Source of the DNA: CAIKZZ01 sp035524595
GTDB lineage: Bacteria > Pseudomonadota > Gammaproteobacteria > Steroidobacterales > Steroidobacteraceae
Direction: 5' to 3'
NCBI GenBank assembly: GCA_035524595.1
Contig: DATKOP010000088.1
Location: 1 to 18,125, forward strand
DNA: 18,125 bases
In this document: positions 7,618 through 13,862 of the stretch, piece after piece
How positions within the stretch are numbered: the stretch's first letter is position 1
Layout: the number at the start of each line of letters is the position of its first letter
The notes under the pieces: model-generated
The model's database searches: none
What the model saw: only the letters and a program-made list of their open reading frames with translations
What the model was told of the DNA's origin: nothing
Made by a program: the position numbers and the translations under genes

Positions 7618-8843
7618 GGTGCCTGGGCCGCGCGCAGCGCCGCGAGCGCCTGCAGGCGCTTCTCGCGCAGGCGCGCGCCGATCGCCGCGCCGTCGAGGCC
7701 GGCGCGTTCCGCCGCCCCGAGCTCGACCGCCTGCGCCGCGGCGTGCGCCGCGCGCAGGTACTCGCCCTGCGGGTAGGCGCGCTCGGCGAAGCCGGCGCGG
7801 CCGCGCAGGTCGGCCTCGCAGGCGAGCAGGAACTCCGTGAAGCGCTCCGGTCGCCTGAGCGCGTCGCAGTGCTCGAGCAGCTCGAGCACGGTCGAGGCCC
7901 GAAGCTCGAGCGCCCGGTGGCAGAGCCCGTGGTGGCGGGCCACGAGGAGCGCGAGCTCGCGGTAGTCGTTCGGCACCCGCAGCCGGTCGGCGAGCGCGTC
8001 GATCAGGCGCGCGCCGCGCTCCTCGTGGCCGACGTGCTTGGGCCATTCGGCCGGCGGCGTCGTGCCCTTGCCGAGGTCGTGCACCAGCGCCGCGAAGCGC
8101 ACCCGCGGCGACGGCGTCAGCCGCGCGGCGGCCTCGAGCACCAGCCCGATGTGCACGCCGGTGTCGATCTCCGGGTGCCAGCGCGGCGGCTGCGGCACGC
8201 CGTACAGCCGCTCGAGCTCCGGGTACACGACCGCGAGCGCGCCGCAGTCGTGCAGCACCGCGAGGAAGGCCTGCGGCGCGGGCTCGGCCAGCGCCCGGGC
8301 GGTCTCCTGCCAGACGCGCTCCGGCACGAGCGCGGCGGTCTCGCCGGCCGCGACCATCGCGCGCATCAGCGCGAGCGTTTCCGGCGCGACGCGAAAGCCG
8401 AGCGGCGCGAAGCGCGCCGCGAAGCGCGCCACGCGCAGGATGCGCACCGGGTCCTCGGCGAAGGCCTCGGACACGTGCCGCAGCAGGCGCGCCTCGAGGT
8501 CGCGCCGGCCGCCGTAGGGATCGACGAGCGCGCCGCCGGCGTCGCGCGCCATCGCGTTGATCGTCAGGTCGCGGCGCCTGAGGTCCTCCTCGAGCGTGAC
8601 CTCGGGCGAGTGCTCGGTCACGAAGCCGCGGTAGCCCGGCCCGGTCTTGCGCTCGGTGCGCGCGAGCGCGTACTCCTCGTGCGTCGTCGGGTGCAGGAAC
8701 ACCGGGAAGTCGCGCCCGACCTGCCGGTAGCCGGCGCCCTCGAGGTCGGCGGGCGTTGCGCCGACCACGACCCAGTCGCGCTCGCGCACCGGTAGCCCGA
8801 GCAGCGCATCGCGCACCGCGCCGCCGACGAGGTAGGTCTGCAT
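7614..8843 (-). CDS. cca: Multifunctional CCA-adding tRNA nucleotidyltransferase with HD domain
   Basis: Adds or repairs the 3'-CCA of tRNAs; the E. coli-type enzyme also has phosphodiesterase/phosphatase activity in its HD domain. The 409 residues are of usual length. The nucleotidyltransferase domain starts MQTYLVGGAVRDALLGLP and contains RERDWVVVGA, so the usual metal-binding Asp pair reads E21-x-D23 here, a conservative change. DFPVFLHPTTHEEYALARTE and EEDLRRRDLTINAMA are near-identical to E. coli. The HD motif is in LVHDLGKG, with WHPEIDTGVHI before it and the second histidine pair in VARHHGLCH after it. Starts at the ATG at 8843, divergent from the lipoprotein gene. Its TAG overlaps the TAG of the facing methyltransferase gene. 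Confidence 0.95.
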   Translation of the reverse strand: MQTYLVGGAVRDALLGLPVRERDWVVVGATPADLEGAGYRQVGRDFPVFLHPTTHEEYALARTERKTGPGYRGFVTEHSPEVTLEEDLRRRDLTINAMARDAGGALVDPYGGRRDLEARLLRHVSEAFAEDPVRILRVARFAARFAPLGFRVAPETLALMRAMVAAGETAALVPERVWQETARALAEPAPQAFLAVLHDCGALAVVYPELERLYGVPQPPRWHPEIDTGVHIGLVLEAAARLTPSPRVRFAALVHDLGKGTTPPAEWPKHVGHEERGARLIDALADRLRVPNDYRELALLVARHHGLCHRALELRASTVLELLEHCDALRRPERFTEFLLACEADLRGRAGFAERAYPQGEYLRAAHAAAQAVELGAAERAGLDGAAIGARLREKRLQALAALRAAQAP

Positions 8844-8928
8844 GCGCCGATTCTAGCGGTGCGGCGTGCGACCGGTGCGCCGGGTTAGACTCGCCGCGCC
8901 CCGGGCTCCGGCCCGCGACCACTGCGCC

Positions 8929-9960
8929 ATGCCGCTGCGAACGCTCCTCGCCCTCGCCGCCCTCGGCCTGCTCGGCGGCTGCTACGTGCTCCAGGCGGCG
9001 CGCGGCCAGCTGGACCTCAACGCGCGGCGCGTGCCGGTCGAGCAGCTGCTGGCCGCCCCCGACACGCCGCCGCCGCTGCGCGCGCAGCTGGAGCTCGCCG
9101 GCCGGATCCGCACGTTCGCGAGCCGCGAGCTCGCGCTGCCGGACAACGGCAGCTACCGCTCCTACGCCGACGTCGGCCGCCCGTTCGTCGTCTGGAACGT
9201 GTTCGCGGCCCCCGAGTTTGCCGTCGAGCCGCGGATCTGGTGCTTCCCGGTCGCCGGCTGCGTCGCCTACCGCGGCTACTTCAGCGAGCAGCGGGCCCGC
9301 GATTACGCGCTCGGCCTCGAGGCGCGCGGCTACGACGTCGCGGTGACCGGGGTGCCGGCCTACTCGACGCTCGGCCACTTCGCCGACCCGCTGCTCAGCA
9401 CCATGCTGCAGTGGGACGAGACCGAGCTCGCGGCGCTCGTGTTCCACGAGCTCGCGCACCAGCTGCTGTACGTCAAGGGCGACACCGCCTTCAACGAGGC
9501 CTTCGCCTCGGTGGTCGAGCGCGAGGGCGTGCGCCGCTGGCTGGACGCGGCCGGACGGCCGCAGGCGCTCGCGGCCTACCTCGAGCGCGAGGCGCGCTAC
9601 CGGGAGGTGGCGGCGCTGGTCGCGGCCGGGCGCGCGCGGCTGCGCGCGCTGTACGGCGGCACCCTGCCGCCGGCGGAGCTGCGCGCGGCCAAGGCCGAGG
9701 AGTTCGCGCGGCTGCGTGCCGAGTACGCGGCGCGGCGCGCGGCGCTCGCCGGCTACGGCTGGCTGTTCGAGGCGCCGCCGAACAACGCCCGGCTGCTGGC
9801 GGTCGCGACCTACGAGGATTGCGTGCCGGAGCTCGAGCGGCAGCTGGCGGCCGCCGGTCGGGACCTGCCGCGGTTCTACGCCGCGGCGCGCGCGCTCGCC
9901 GAGCTCGCGAGCGCGGCGCGGCACGCGGCCGCGTGCCGGGACGCGCCGGCCGGGCGCTAG
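8929..9960 (+). CDS. Putative lipoprotein aminopeptidase (zinc metallopeptidase, COG4324-like)
   Basis: A 343-residue protein with a lipoprotein signal: MPLRTLLALAALGLLGGC, lipobox L15-G-G-C18, so it is probably anchored to a membrane facing the periplasm. The zinc-peptidase motif HELAH is at 173-177 with NEAFASVVE (E190, E197) a few residues later, supplying a third ligand. The surrounding pattern (RGYFSEQRARDYA, GVPAYSTLGHFADPLLSTML, FNEAFA) fits the family annotated as predicted aminopeptidase. The C-terminal third is Arg/Ala/Glu-rich and probably helical. I chose the ATG at 8929 because it places the signal peptide at the N-terminus; a start at 8866 would put 21 charged residues in front of it. 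Divergent from cca and convergent with the NTF2-like gene, sharing a CTAG at the stops. The peptidase activity itself is inference from the motif. Confidence 0.85.
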   Translation: MPLRTLLALAALGLLGGCYVLQAARGQLDLNARRVPVEQLLAAPDTPPPLRAQLELAGRIRTFASRELALPDNGSYRSYADVGRPFVVWNVFAAPEFAVEPRIWCFPVAGCVAYRGYFSEQRARDYALGLEARGYDVAVTGVPAYSTLGHFADPLLSTMLQWDETELAALVFHELAHQLLYVKGDTAFNEAFASVVEREGVRRWLDAAGRPQALAAYLEREARYREVAALVAAGRARLRALYGGTLPPAELRAAKAEEFARLRAEYAARRAALAGYGWLFEAPPNNARLLAVATYEDCVPELERQLAAAGRDLPRFYAAARALAELASAARHAAACRDAPAGR

Positions 9961-10433
9961 TCGCCGCTGGTCAGCGCCGAGACCGCGACCACCTTGAGGC
10001 CGTCGGCGCGGCGCTCGACGCGTGCCGTCTCCTCGCTGCGCGTCACCTGGCGGCGGCCGCCGAACACGACCGTCTCGGTGACCTGGCTGACGACGGTCGC
10101 GGCCGGCGGGTCGCGCTCGAGCGTGACCTGCTGGCCGGTGACCTCGTAGTCGTAGGCCTCGAGGTCCTTGAGCGCCGCGTAGCCGCTCGTCAGCATGCCG
10201 ACGTACTCGTCGCGCGTCATCAGCGTGACGCGCTCCTGGCCGCCGATGCGGGTGCGCAGCTCGATGCGGCAGTCGGGCGCGAGGCTGGCGGCGAGGCGGC
10301 CGACGTCGCGGGCGCGCGCGGCGTGCTCGACCCCCGCCATGAACGTGCGCACCTCGCCCTCGGCGAGCGGCGGCGCGGCGAGCGCGCCGACGGTCGGCCA
10401 CGAGAGCAGCAGGGCGAGGGCCAGGGCGCGCAT
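9957..10433 (-). CDS. Small secreted protein, probably NTF2-like fold
   Basis: A 158-residue protein beginning MRALALALLLSWPTVGALA, a cleavable signal peptide with a likely cut after ALA at 19-20, so it is exported. The rest looks like the NTF2/SnoaL cone fold: an N-terminal helix (VRTFMAGVEHAARARDVGRL), then alternating strands such as CRIELRT, VTLMTRDEYVGMLTSGY and TVVSQVTETVVFGGR. I recognise no catalytic motif and cannot assign a substrate. It lies 44 bases downstream of the NDUFA9-family gene on the same strand, so it is probably co-transcribed with it. Its TAG shares CTAG with the stop of the facing lipoprotein gene. The fold is a judgement from pattern, the function unknown. Confidence 0.75.
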   Translation of the reverse strand: MRALALALLLSWPTVGALAAPPLAEGEVRTFMAGVEHAARARDVGRLAASLAPDCRIELRTRIGGQERVTLMTRDEYVGMLTSGYAALKDLEAYDYEVTGQQVTLERDPPAATVVSQVTETVVFGGRRQVTRSEETARVERRADGLKVVAVSALTSGD

Positions 10434-10477
10434 GGCGGGAGTGTCCGCCGCCGCGCGCCCGCGAACCGCGACCCAGG

Positions 10478-11440
10478 TCACGCCCCGGGGGCGCGGCCGC
10501 CCGCGGTGCGCCGGAAGGCGTCCAGCTGGGCGGCCCGCCGGGCGTCGCCGAGATAGGTCGGCACCACCGCCCTGAGCGACGCCGGGCGGATGCCGAGCCG
10601 GGCGAGGCCGTCGTCGCTGCAGACGCTGTCGAGCTTGAGGGAGCGGTAGTTGTCGAGCGACAGCGGCTTGCCGGGCACGAGCCCCATCAGCGCGGCCTGC
10701 AGCCAGCCGAGCGGGTCCGGCAGGCCGACCACCAGGCGGCGCAGGCCGAGCACCGAGGCGACGTAGCGCACCAGCTCGCCGAGCGTCAGTACCTCCGGCC
10801 CGCACAGCTCGTAGGTCGCGCCGGCCGCGGCGCGCTCGCCGCTCGCGCGCACGATCGCCTCGACGACGTCGCCGACGTACACCGGCGCGAAGCGCGCCCC
10901 GGCGCGCGCGATCGGCAGCACCGGGAAGGCGCGCAGCAGCGCCGCGAACTTGTTCATGAAGCCGTCGCCCGGGCCGAAGATCACCGACGGCCGCAGGATC
11001 GTGCAGGCCACCGGCCCCGCGTCCTCGCGCAGGTAGCGCTCGGCGCGGCCCTTGCTGCGCAAGTACTCGCTCGGCGCCGCCTCGTCGGCGCGCAGCGAGC
11101 TCAGCTGCACGAGGCGCGGCACGCCGGCCGACTTGCAGGCGCCGACCACGACGCGGGCGAGCTCGGCGTGGACGCGCCGAAAGCGCGCGCCGCCGCCCTC
11201 GTTGAGGATGCCGACCAGGTTGACGACGAGGTCGTGGCCGCGCAGCGCCTCCGGCAGCATCGCGGCGTCGTGCACGTCGGCCTCGCGCAGCTCGAGCCCC
11301 GGCAGCACCAGCAGCTCGCGGTGGCGGTCGCGGTTGCGGGTCAGCACCCGCACGCGGTGGCCGTCGCGCACCAGCCGGCTGACGAGGTGCGAGCCGACGA
11401 AGCCGGTACCGCCGAGGACGCAGATCGAGAGTGGCCGCAT
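10478..11440 (-). CDS. NAD(P)-binding atypical SDR, complex I NDUFA9-like family
   Basis: A 320-residue Rossmann-fold protein. The dinucleotide loop is ICVLGGTGFVGSHLVSRL (GGTGFVGS at about 10-17); DLVVNLVGIL follows in the usual NAD-contact position; SEYLRSKGRAE keeps a Y-x-x-x-K pair; ILRPSVIFGPGDGF is typical of the family close to the mitochondrial complex I subunit NDUFA9. In bacteria these proteins are often annotated as complex I NDUFA9 subunit family or as NAD-dependent epimerase-like; their role is uncertain. The ATG at 11440 fits the Rossmann N-terminus. A short GGA-type ribosome site lies inside a hairpin just upstream. Likely in a transcription unit with degP (63 bases upstream) and the NTF2-like gene (downstream). 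Confidence 0.87.
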   Translation of the reverse strand: MRPLSICVLGGTGFVGSHLVSRLVRDGHRVRVLTRNRDRHRELLVLPGLELREADVHDAAMLPEALRGHDLVVNLVGILNEGGGARFRRVHAELARVVVGACKSAGVPRLVQLSSLRADEAAPSEYLRSKGRAERYLREDAGPVACTILRPSVIFGPGDGFMNKFAALLRAFPVLPIARAGARFAPVYVGDVVEAIVRASGERAAAGATYELCGPEVLTLGELVRYVASVLGLRRLVVGLPDPLGWLQAALMGLVPGKPLSLDNYRSLKLDSVCSDDGLARLGIRPASLRAVVPTYLGDARRAAQLDAFRRTAGGRAPGA

Positions 11441-11445
11441 TGCAG

Positions 11446-11479
11446 TTCCGGCTCGCGCCAGGCGAGAGCCGGAATTATA
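11446..11479 (-). promoter_or_regulatory. Inverted repeat covering the ribosome site, with a perfect TATAAT
   Basis: A 9-bp perfect inverted repeat, TTCCGGCTC (11446-11454) and GAGCCGGAA (11466-11474), lies in the 63-base gap between degP and the NDUFA9-like gene. On the minus strand a consensus TATAAT occupies 11474-11479, touching the outer arm; I see no good -35. The CGGAA nearest the start codon, the likely ribosome site, is inside the other arm. Whether this is a promoter, a terminator-like hairpin or a translational control is unresolved. Confidence 0.45.
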
Positions 11480-11503
11480 GCGGCGCGCGGCCGCGCGCGG
11501 CGC

Positions 11504-12901
11504 TCAGCGCACCAGGATCTTGAGCGTGGTTGCGCCGCGCCGCACCGTCAAGAGCAGCGAGCTCTGGTCCTTGGCGGCCGCCTTCAGCTCCTTGAGCGTC
11601 GCGACGCTGTGGCGGTCGACCGCGGTGATGACGTCGTTCGGCTTGAGCGGCTGCTGGCTCGCGGGGCTGCCCGGCTCGATCGAGCGCACCACGACGCCGC
11701 CGCCGGGCGCGTCGCCGAGCTCGGCGCCCTCGAGGGAGCGCGGCAGGTCGCCGGCCGCGGCTTCCTCGCCGCCGCCGGCAGCGCGCGACTGCACCACCGC
11801 GGTGACGTGCTTGGGCTTGCCGTCGCGCACCAGCCCGAGGTCGACGCTCTCGCCGATGCGCATCAGGCCGATGCGGTTCCTGAGCTCCGCCGCCGAGCGC
11901 ACCGGCTGGCCGTTGACCGCGGTGATGACGTCGCCCGCCTTGACGCCGGCCTTGTCGGCCGCCGAGCCCTCGACGACCTGCTGCACGAAGGCGCCGGCGA
12001 GGTCGGTCGCGCCGAGCTTGTCGGCGAGCTCCGGGGTCACGGTCTGGATGTTGACGCCGAGGATGCCGCGCTTGACCTCGCCGTACTTGACCAGCTGCTC
12101 CATCACCGAGTGGACCATGTTCGACGGGATCGCGAAGCCGATGCCGATGTTGCCGCCCGAGCGCGACAGGATCGCCGAGTTGATGCCGATCAGCTCGCCG
12201 CGCAGGTTGACGAGCGCGCCGCCCGAGTTGCCGGGATTGATCGAGGCGTCGGTCTGGATGAAGTCCTCGTAGCCGTCCGGGTTGATGCCGGAGCGGCCGA
12301 GTGCGCTGACGATGCCGTAGGTGACCGTGTGCTGCAGGCCGAAGGGGTTGCCGATCGCGAGCACGAAGTCGCCGACCTCGGCCTTGCTCGAGTCGCCGAG
12401 CGCGATCTCGGCGAGCTTCGCGTCCTTGACCTTGACCACGGCGACGTCGGAGGCGCTGTCGGCGCCGACCACGGTCGCCTTGTAGTCGCGGCCGTCGATC
12501 GTCGTCACGGTGATCTCGGTCGCGTTCTCGACGACGTGCGCGTTGGTGATGATCAGGCCCTGCTTGGCGTCGACGACGACGCCGGAGCCGGCGCTCTGGA
12601 ACTGGCGCTGGCGCGGACCCTGCTCGGGCGCGTCGAAGAAGCGCCGGAAGAACGGATCCTCGAGCAGCGGGTTGCGCTGGCCGCGCTCGGTGACCGTGCC
12701 GCGGGTCGCGATGTTGACGACCGCGGGCGAGGCGCGCTTGACGATCGGCGCGAGCGACGGCAGCGGCGCGCCGTTGACGTCGGCCGGCAGGCGTCCGGCC
12801 TGGGCGAGCGCGGCGGGCGCCGCGAACGCGGCGGCGGCCAGCACCAGCAGGGCGGCGAGGCCGGCGCGGTGGGCGCGACGGGCGGGGGAGGCGGTGGTCA
12901 T
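11504..12901 (-). CDS. degP: Periplasmic serine protease/chaperone of the Do (DegP/HtrA) family
   Basis: Degrades or refolds damaged envelope proteins in the periplasm. With the ATG at 12901 the protein has 465 residues. It begins with a Sec signal (LAALLVLAAAAFAAPAALA, likely cut after A33). The trypsin-like triad is complete: H122 in TNAHVV, D152 in SDVAVVKV, S226 in NPGNSGGAL. Two PDZ domains follow, at roughly 270-365 (RGILGVNIQTV, then GSAADKAGVKAGDVITAVNG) and 385-465 (VVVRSIEPGSPASQQPLKPNDVITAV). A Q/R-rich LA loop lies at about 70-103. An AAGGG ribosome site is 7 bases before the ATG; longer upstream frames overlap hsp20 and are not real. The gene follows hsp20 by 176 bases on the same strand, with a sigma-E-like element in between. 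DegQ-type identity is also possible. Confidence 0.93.
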   Translation of the reverse strand: MTTASPARRAHRAGLAALLVLAAAAFAAPAALAQAGRLPADVNGAPLPSLAPIVKRASPAVVNIATRGTVTERGQRNPLLEDPFFRRFFDAPEQGPRQRQFQSAGSGVVVDAKQGLIITNAHVVENATEITVTTIDGRDYKATVVGADSASDVAVVKVKDAKLAEIALGDSSKAEVGDFVLAIGNPFGLQHTVTYGIVSALGRSGINPDGYEDFIQTDASINPGNSGGALVNLRGELIGINSAILSRSGGNIGIGFAIPSNMVHSVMEQLVKYGEVKRGILGVNIQTVTPELADKLGATDLAGAFVQQVVEGSAADKAGVKAGDVITAVNGQPVRSAAELRNRIGLMRIGESVDLGLVRDGKPKHVTAVVQSRAAGGGEEAAAGDLPRSLEGAELGDAPGGGVVVRSIEPGSPASQQPLKPNDVITAVDRHSVATLKELKAAAKDQSSLLLTVRRGATTLKILVR

Positions 12902-12947
12902 GGCGGGCCCTTGAGATCCGGTGGGGTGAGGCGGTCGCATGCGGCGC

Positions 12948-13040
12948 GGCCGCCCGTGCGGGCGGCCGGCCATGCTAACCCGTCCAAACGGGACGGTACG
13001 CCGCGGATGACCGCGGCGCGCGCGGAAAAGTTCCGCGCGC
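12948..13040. repeat. Cluster of four short inverted repeats between hsp20 and degP
   Basis: Four inverted repeats stand close together: GGCCGCCCG/CGGGCGGCC with a 2-base loop (12948-12967); CCGTCC/GGACGG with a 5-base loop (12980-12996); CCGCGG-ATGA-CCGCGG (13001-13016); and GCGCGCGGAA/TTCCGCGCGC with a 3-base loop (13018-13040), a perfect 10-bp stem. None is followed by a T-run on the minus strand, so none is a standard intrinsic terminator. They could fold the hsp20 3' end or the degP leader. GC-richness makes some of this expected by chance, but the 10-bp stem is less likely to be. Confidence 0.6.
13006..13034 (-). promoter_or_regulatory. Candidate sigma-E-type promoter for degP
   Basis: The minus strand carries GGAACTT (13028-13034), the exact E. 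coli sigma-E -35 consensus, and TCATC (13006-13010) 17 bases on, which keeps TCA of the TCAAA-like -10. In E. coli degP is a sigma-E target. Transcription would start near 13000, giving a leader of about 100 bases. The GGAACTT also forms part of the 10-bp hairpin at 13018-13040, so the match could be incidental. Confidence 0.4.
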
Positions 13041-13077
13041 CGGCGCCGGCGGGCCCGGCGCCGGGCGCGGCGCCGTC

Positions 13078-13518
13078 TCAGCTGGCCTCGACCGTGACCC
13101 GGCGCGGCAGCACCTGCGCCTGCTTCGGGATCGCGACCTCGAGCACGCCGTTCGCGAAGCGCGCCTTCACGGCCTGCGAGTCGGCCGTGTCCGGCAGGCT
13201 GAAGCGGCGGAAGAACTGGCCGCTGGTGCGCTCGACGCGCCGGTAGCCGTGCTGCTCGTCGCGCGCCTCGAGCTCGCGGCGGCCGCGGATCGTCAGCACG
13301 CCCTTCTCGAGCGTGACGTCGATGTTCTTGGCATCGACGCCCGGCAGATCGGCGTGGATGATGAACTGCTGCTCCTGCTCGCGGATGTCGACCGGCGGCA
13401 CCCAGTCGGCCACCGACTGCTGCGCCTCGTCGCCGAGCGCGGGGACGGAGAACAGGCGATCGAGATCGCGCTGCAGGCGGTTGACCAGGAACCACGGTTC
13501 GTAGCGACTGACACTCAT
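13078..13518 (-). CDS. Small heat shock protein, Hsp20/alpha-crystallin family
   Basis: An ATP-independent holdase that binds unfolding proteins. The 146 residues hold an N-terminal arm starting MSVSRYEPWFLVNRLQRDLD, an alpha-crystallin domain from about 38 (WVPPVDIREQEQQFIIHADLPGV) through VTLEKGVLTIRGRRE and FFRRFSLPDTAD, to the family signature ANGVLEVAIPK near 121-131, and a short tail with RRVTVEAS in place of the IXI motif. The ATG at 13518 has a GGAG ribosome site 7 bases upstream; a longer in-frame extension to 13743 would run through the promoter and an NrdR box and is rejected. A sigma-32-type promoter stands at the expected distance. It lies directly before degP, so two proteostasis genes are adjacent. 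Confidence 0.94.
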   Translation of the reverse strand: MSVSRYEPWFLVNRLQRDLDRLFSVPALGDEAQQSVADWVPPVDIREQEQQFIIHADLPGVDAKNIDVTLEKGVLTIRGRRELEARDEQHGYRRVERTSGQFFRRFSLPDTADSQAVKARFANGVLEVAIPKQAQVLPRRVTVEAS

Positions 13519-13557
13519 GGCGGCACTCCGTTCGGGTTGAGGATGCGGTGACCCCTG

Positions 13558-13584
13558 AGTCGGGGTGCCCGGCGCCATTTCAAG
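13558..13584 (-). promoter_or_regulatory. Sigma-32-type heat-shock promoter of hsp20
   Basis: On the minus strand CTTGAAA (13578-13584), the exact sigma-32 -35 consensus, is followed after 12 bases by CCCCGACT (13558-13565), which matches CCCCATNT at the CCCC and final T. The spacing is within the 11-16 allowed. Transcription would begin near 13551, about 33 bases before the ATG. This gives hsp20 a direct heat-shock input. Confidence 0.75.
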
Positions 13585-13633
13585 CGTCGTGGCGGGTCGC
13601 CGGGAGTGCCGGGCGCGGCAGGGCGCGCGGCCG

Positions 13634-13685
13634 CGGTGGACAACGTGTGCATGACCGGTGGACGCCGTGTGCGTCGCCGGTGCAC
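13634..13685. repeat. Imperfect 22-bp tandem direct repeat next to NrdR box 1
   Basis: Two adjacent 22-base units, 13634-13655 and 13656-13677, share 17 of 22 positions: each starts CGGTGGAC and carries CGTGTGC in the middle. A third partial copy (CGGTG.AC) begins at 13678 and runs into the first NrdR box. The unit length is close to two helical turns. Within the second unit GTGTGC (13667-13672) also pairs with GCACAC (13682-13687). Possible binding sites for an unidentified regulator, or a remnant of local duplication. Confidence 0.6.
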
Positions 13686-13699
13686 ACAAGATCTTGTGT
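13684..13699. promoter_or_regulatory. NrdR box 1 (distal operator)
   Basis: A perfect 16-bp palindrome, ACACAAGATCTTGTGT, with the form of the NrdR operator (ACACwAtATaTwGTGT-like). NrdR is the nucleotide-sensing repressor of ribonucleotide reductase genes. It lies 325 bases before the nrdJa start, and an identical copy occurs at 13863. The gene for NrdR is not in the window. Confidence 0.85.
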
Positions 13700-13721
13700 T
13701 TTGGGTCGCGGCGGCGCTTGA

Positions 13722-13737
13722 CAGCGGGGTCCCGCTG
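13722..13737. repeat. Short palindrome overlapping a TTGACA
   Basis: CAGCGGG-GT-CCCGCTG, a 7-bp inverted repeat with a 2-base centre. It overlaps a perfect -35 hexamer TTGACA at 13718-13723, but no acceptable -10 stands 16-18 bases on, so the promoter is not called. Possibly another operator in the nrdJa control region. Confidence 0.4.
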
Positions 13738-13823
13738 AGCCACCCGAAACTCGCTTAAGTGATTTTCCTAAGTTTCTGTATAAACAGGGTAAAAATCCGA
13801 CGTACGGATCCCAAAAGAAAGTC

Positions 13824-13852
13824 TTGACTCAGGGGCATGCTGAAAATAAGTT
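13824..13852 (+). promoter_or_regulatory. Candidate nrdJa promoter
   Basis: TTGACT (-35, 13824-13829) and TAAGTT (-10, 13847-13852) are 17 bases apart, in an AT-rich tract that contrasts with the GC-rich surroundings. The -35 matches 5 of 6, the -10 only 3 of 6. Transcription would start near 13859, right before NrdR box 2, a natural position for repression. Another AT-rich hexamer, TATAAA at 13779-13784, has no good -35. Confidence 0.5.
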
Positions 13853-13862
13853 AGCTACCCCG

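Noticed and set aside
6403..10401. An open frame of 1332 codons on the minus strand
   Set aside because: It runs in the wrong frame or antisense through SDR, methyltransferase, cca and lipoprotein genes that have clear family motifs. Its sequence is Arg/Ala/Gly-rich low complexity, as expected from antisense frames in GC-rich DNA.
13634..13687. CRISPR array or replication iterons
   Set aside because: Only two imperfect adjacent units with no unique spacers, and no rep gene nearby.
13078..13743. N-terminally extended Hsp20 (221 residues)
   Set aside because: The extension covers the heat-shock promoter, the tandem repeat and NrdR box 1 and has no conserved sequence; the ATG at 13518 has a good ribosome site.
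13718..13746. TTGACA promoter for nrdJa
   Set aside because: The -35 is perfect but no hexamer at 16-18 bases resembles a -10 (CACCCG region).
13776..13787. CTGT-ATAA-ACAG as a LexA (SOS) box
   Set aside because: LexA boxes have eight bases between CTGT and ACAG; here there are four.
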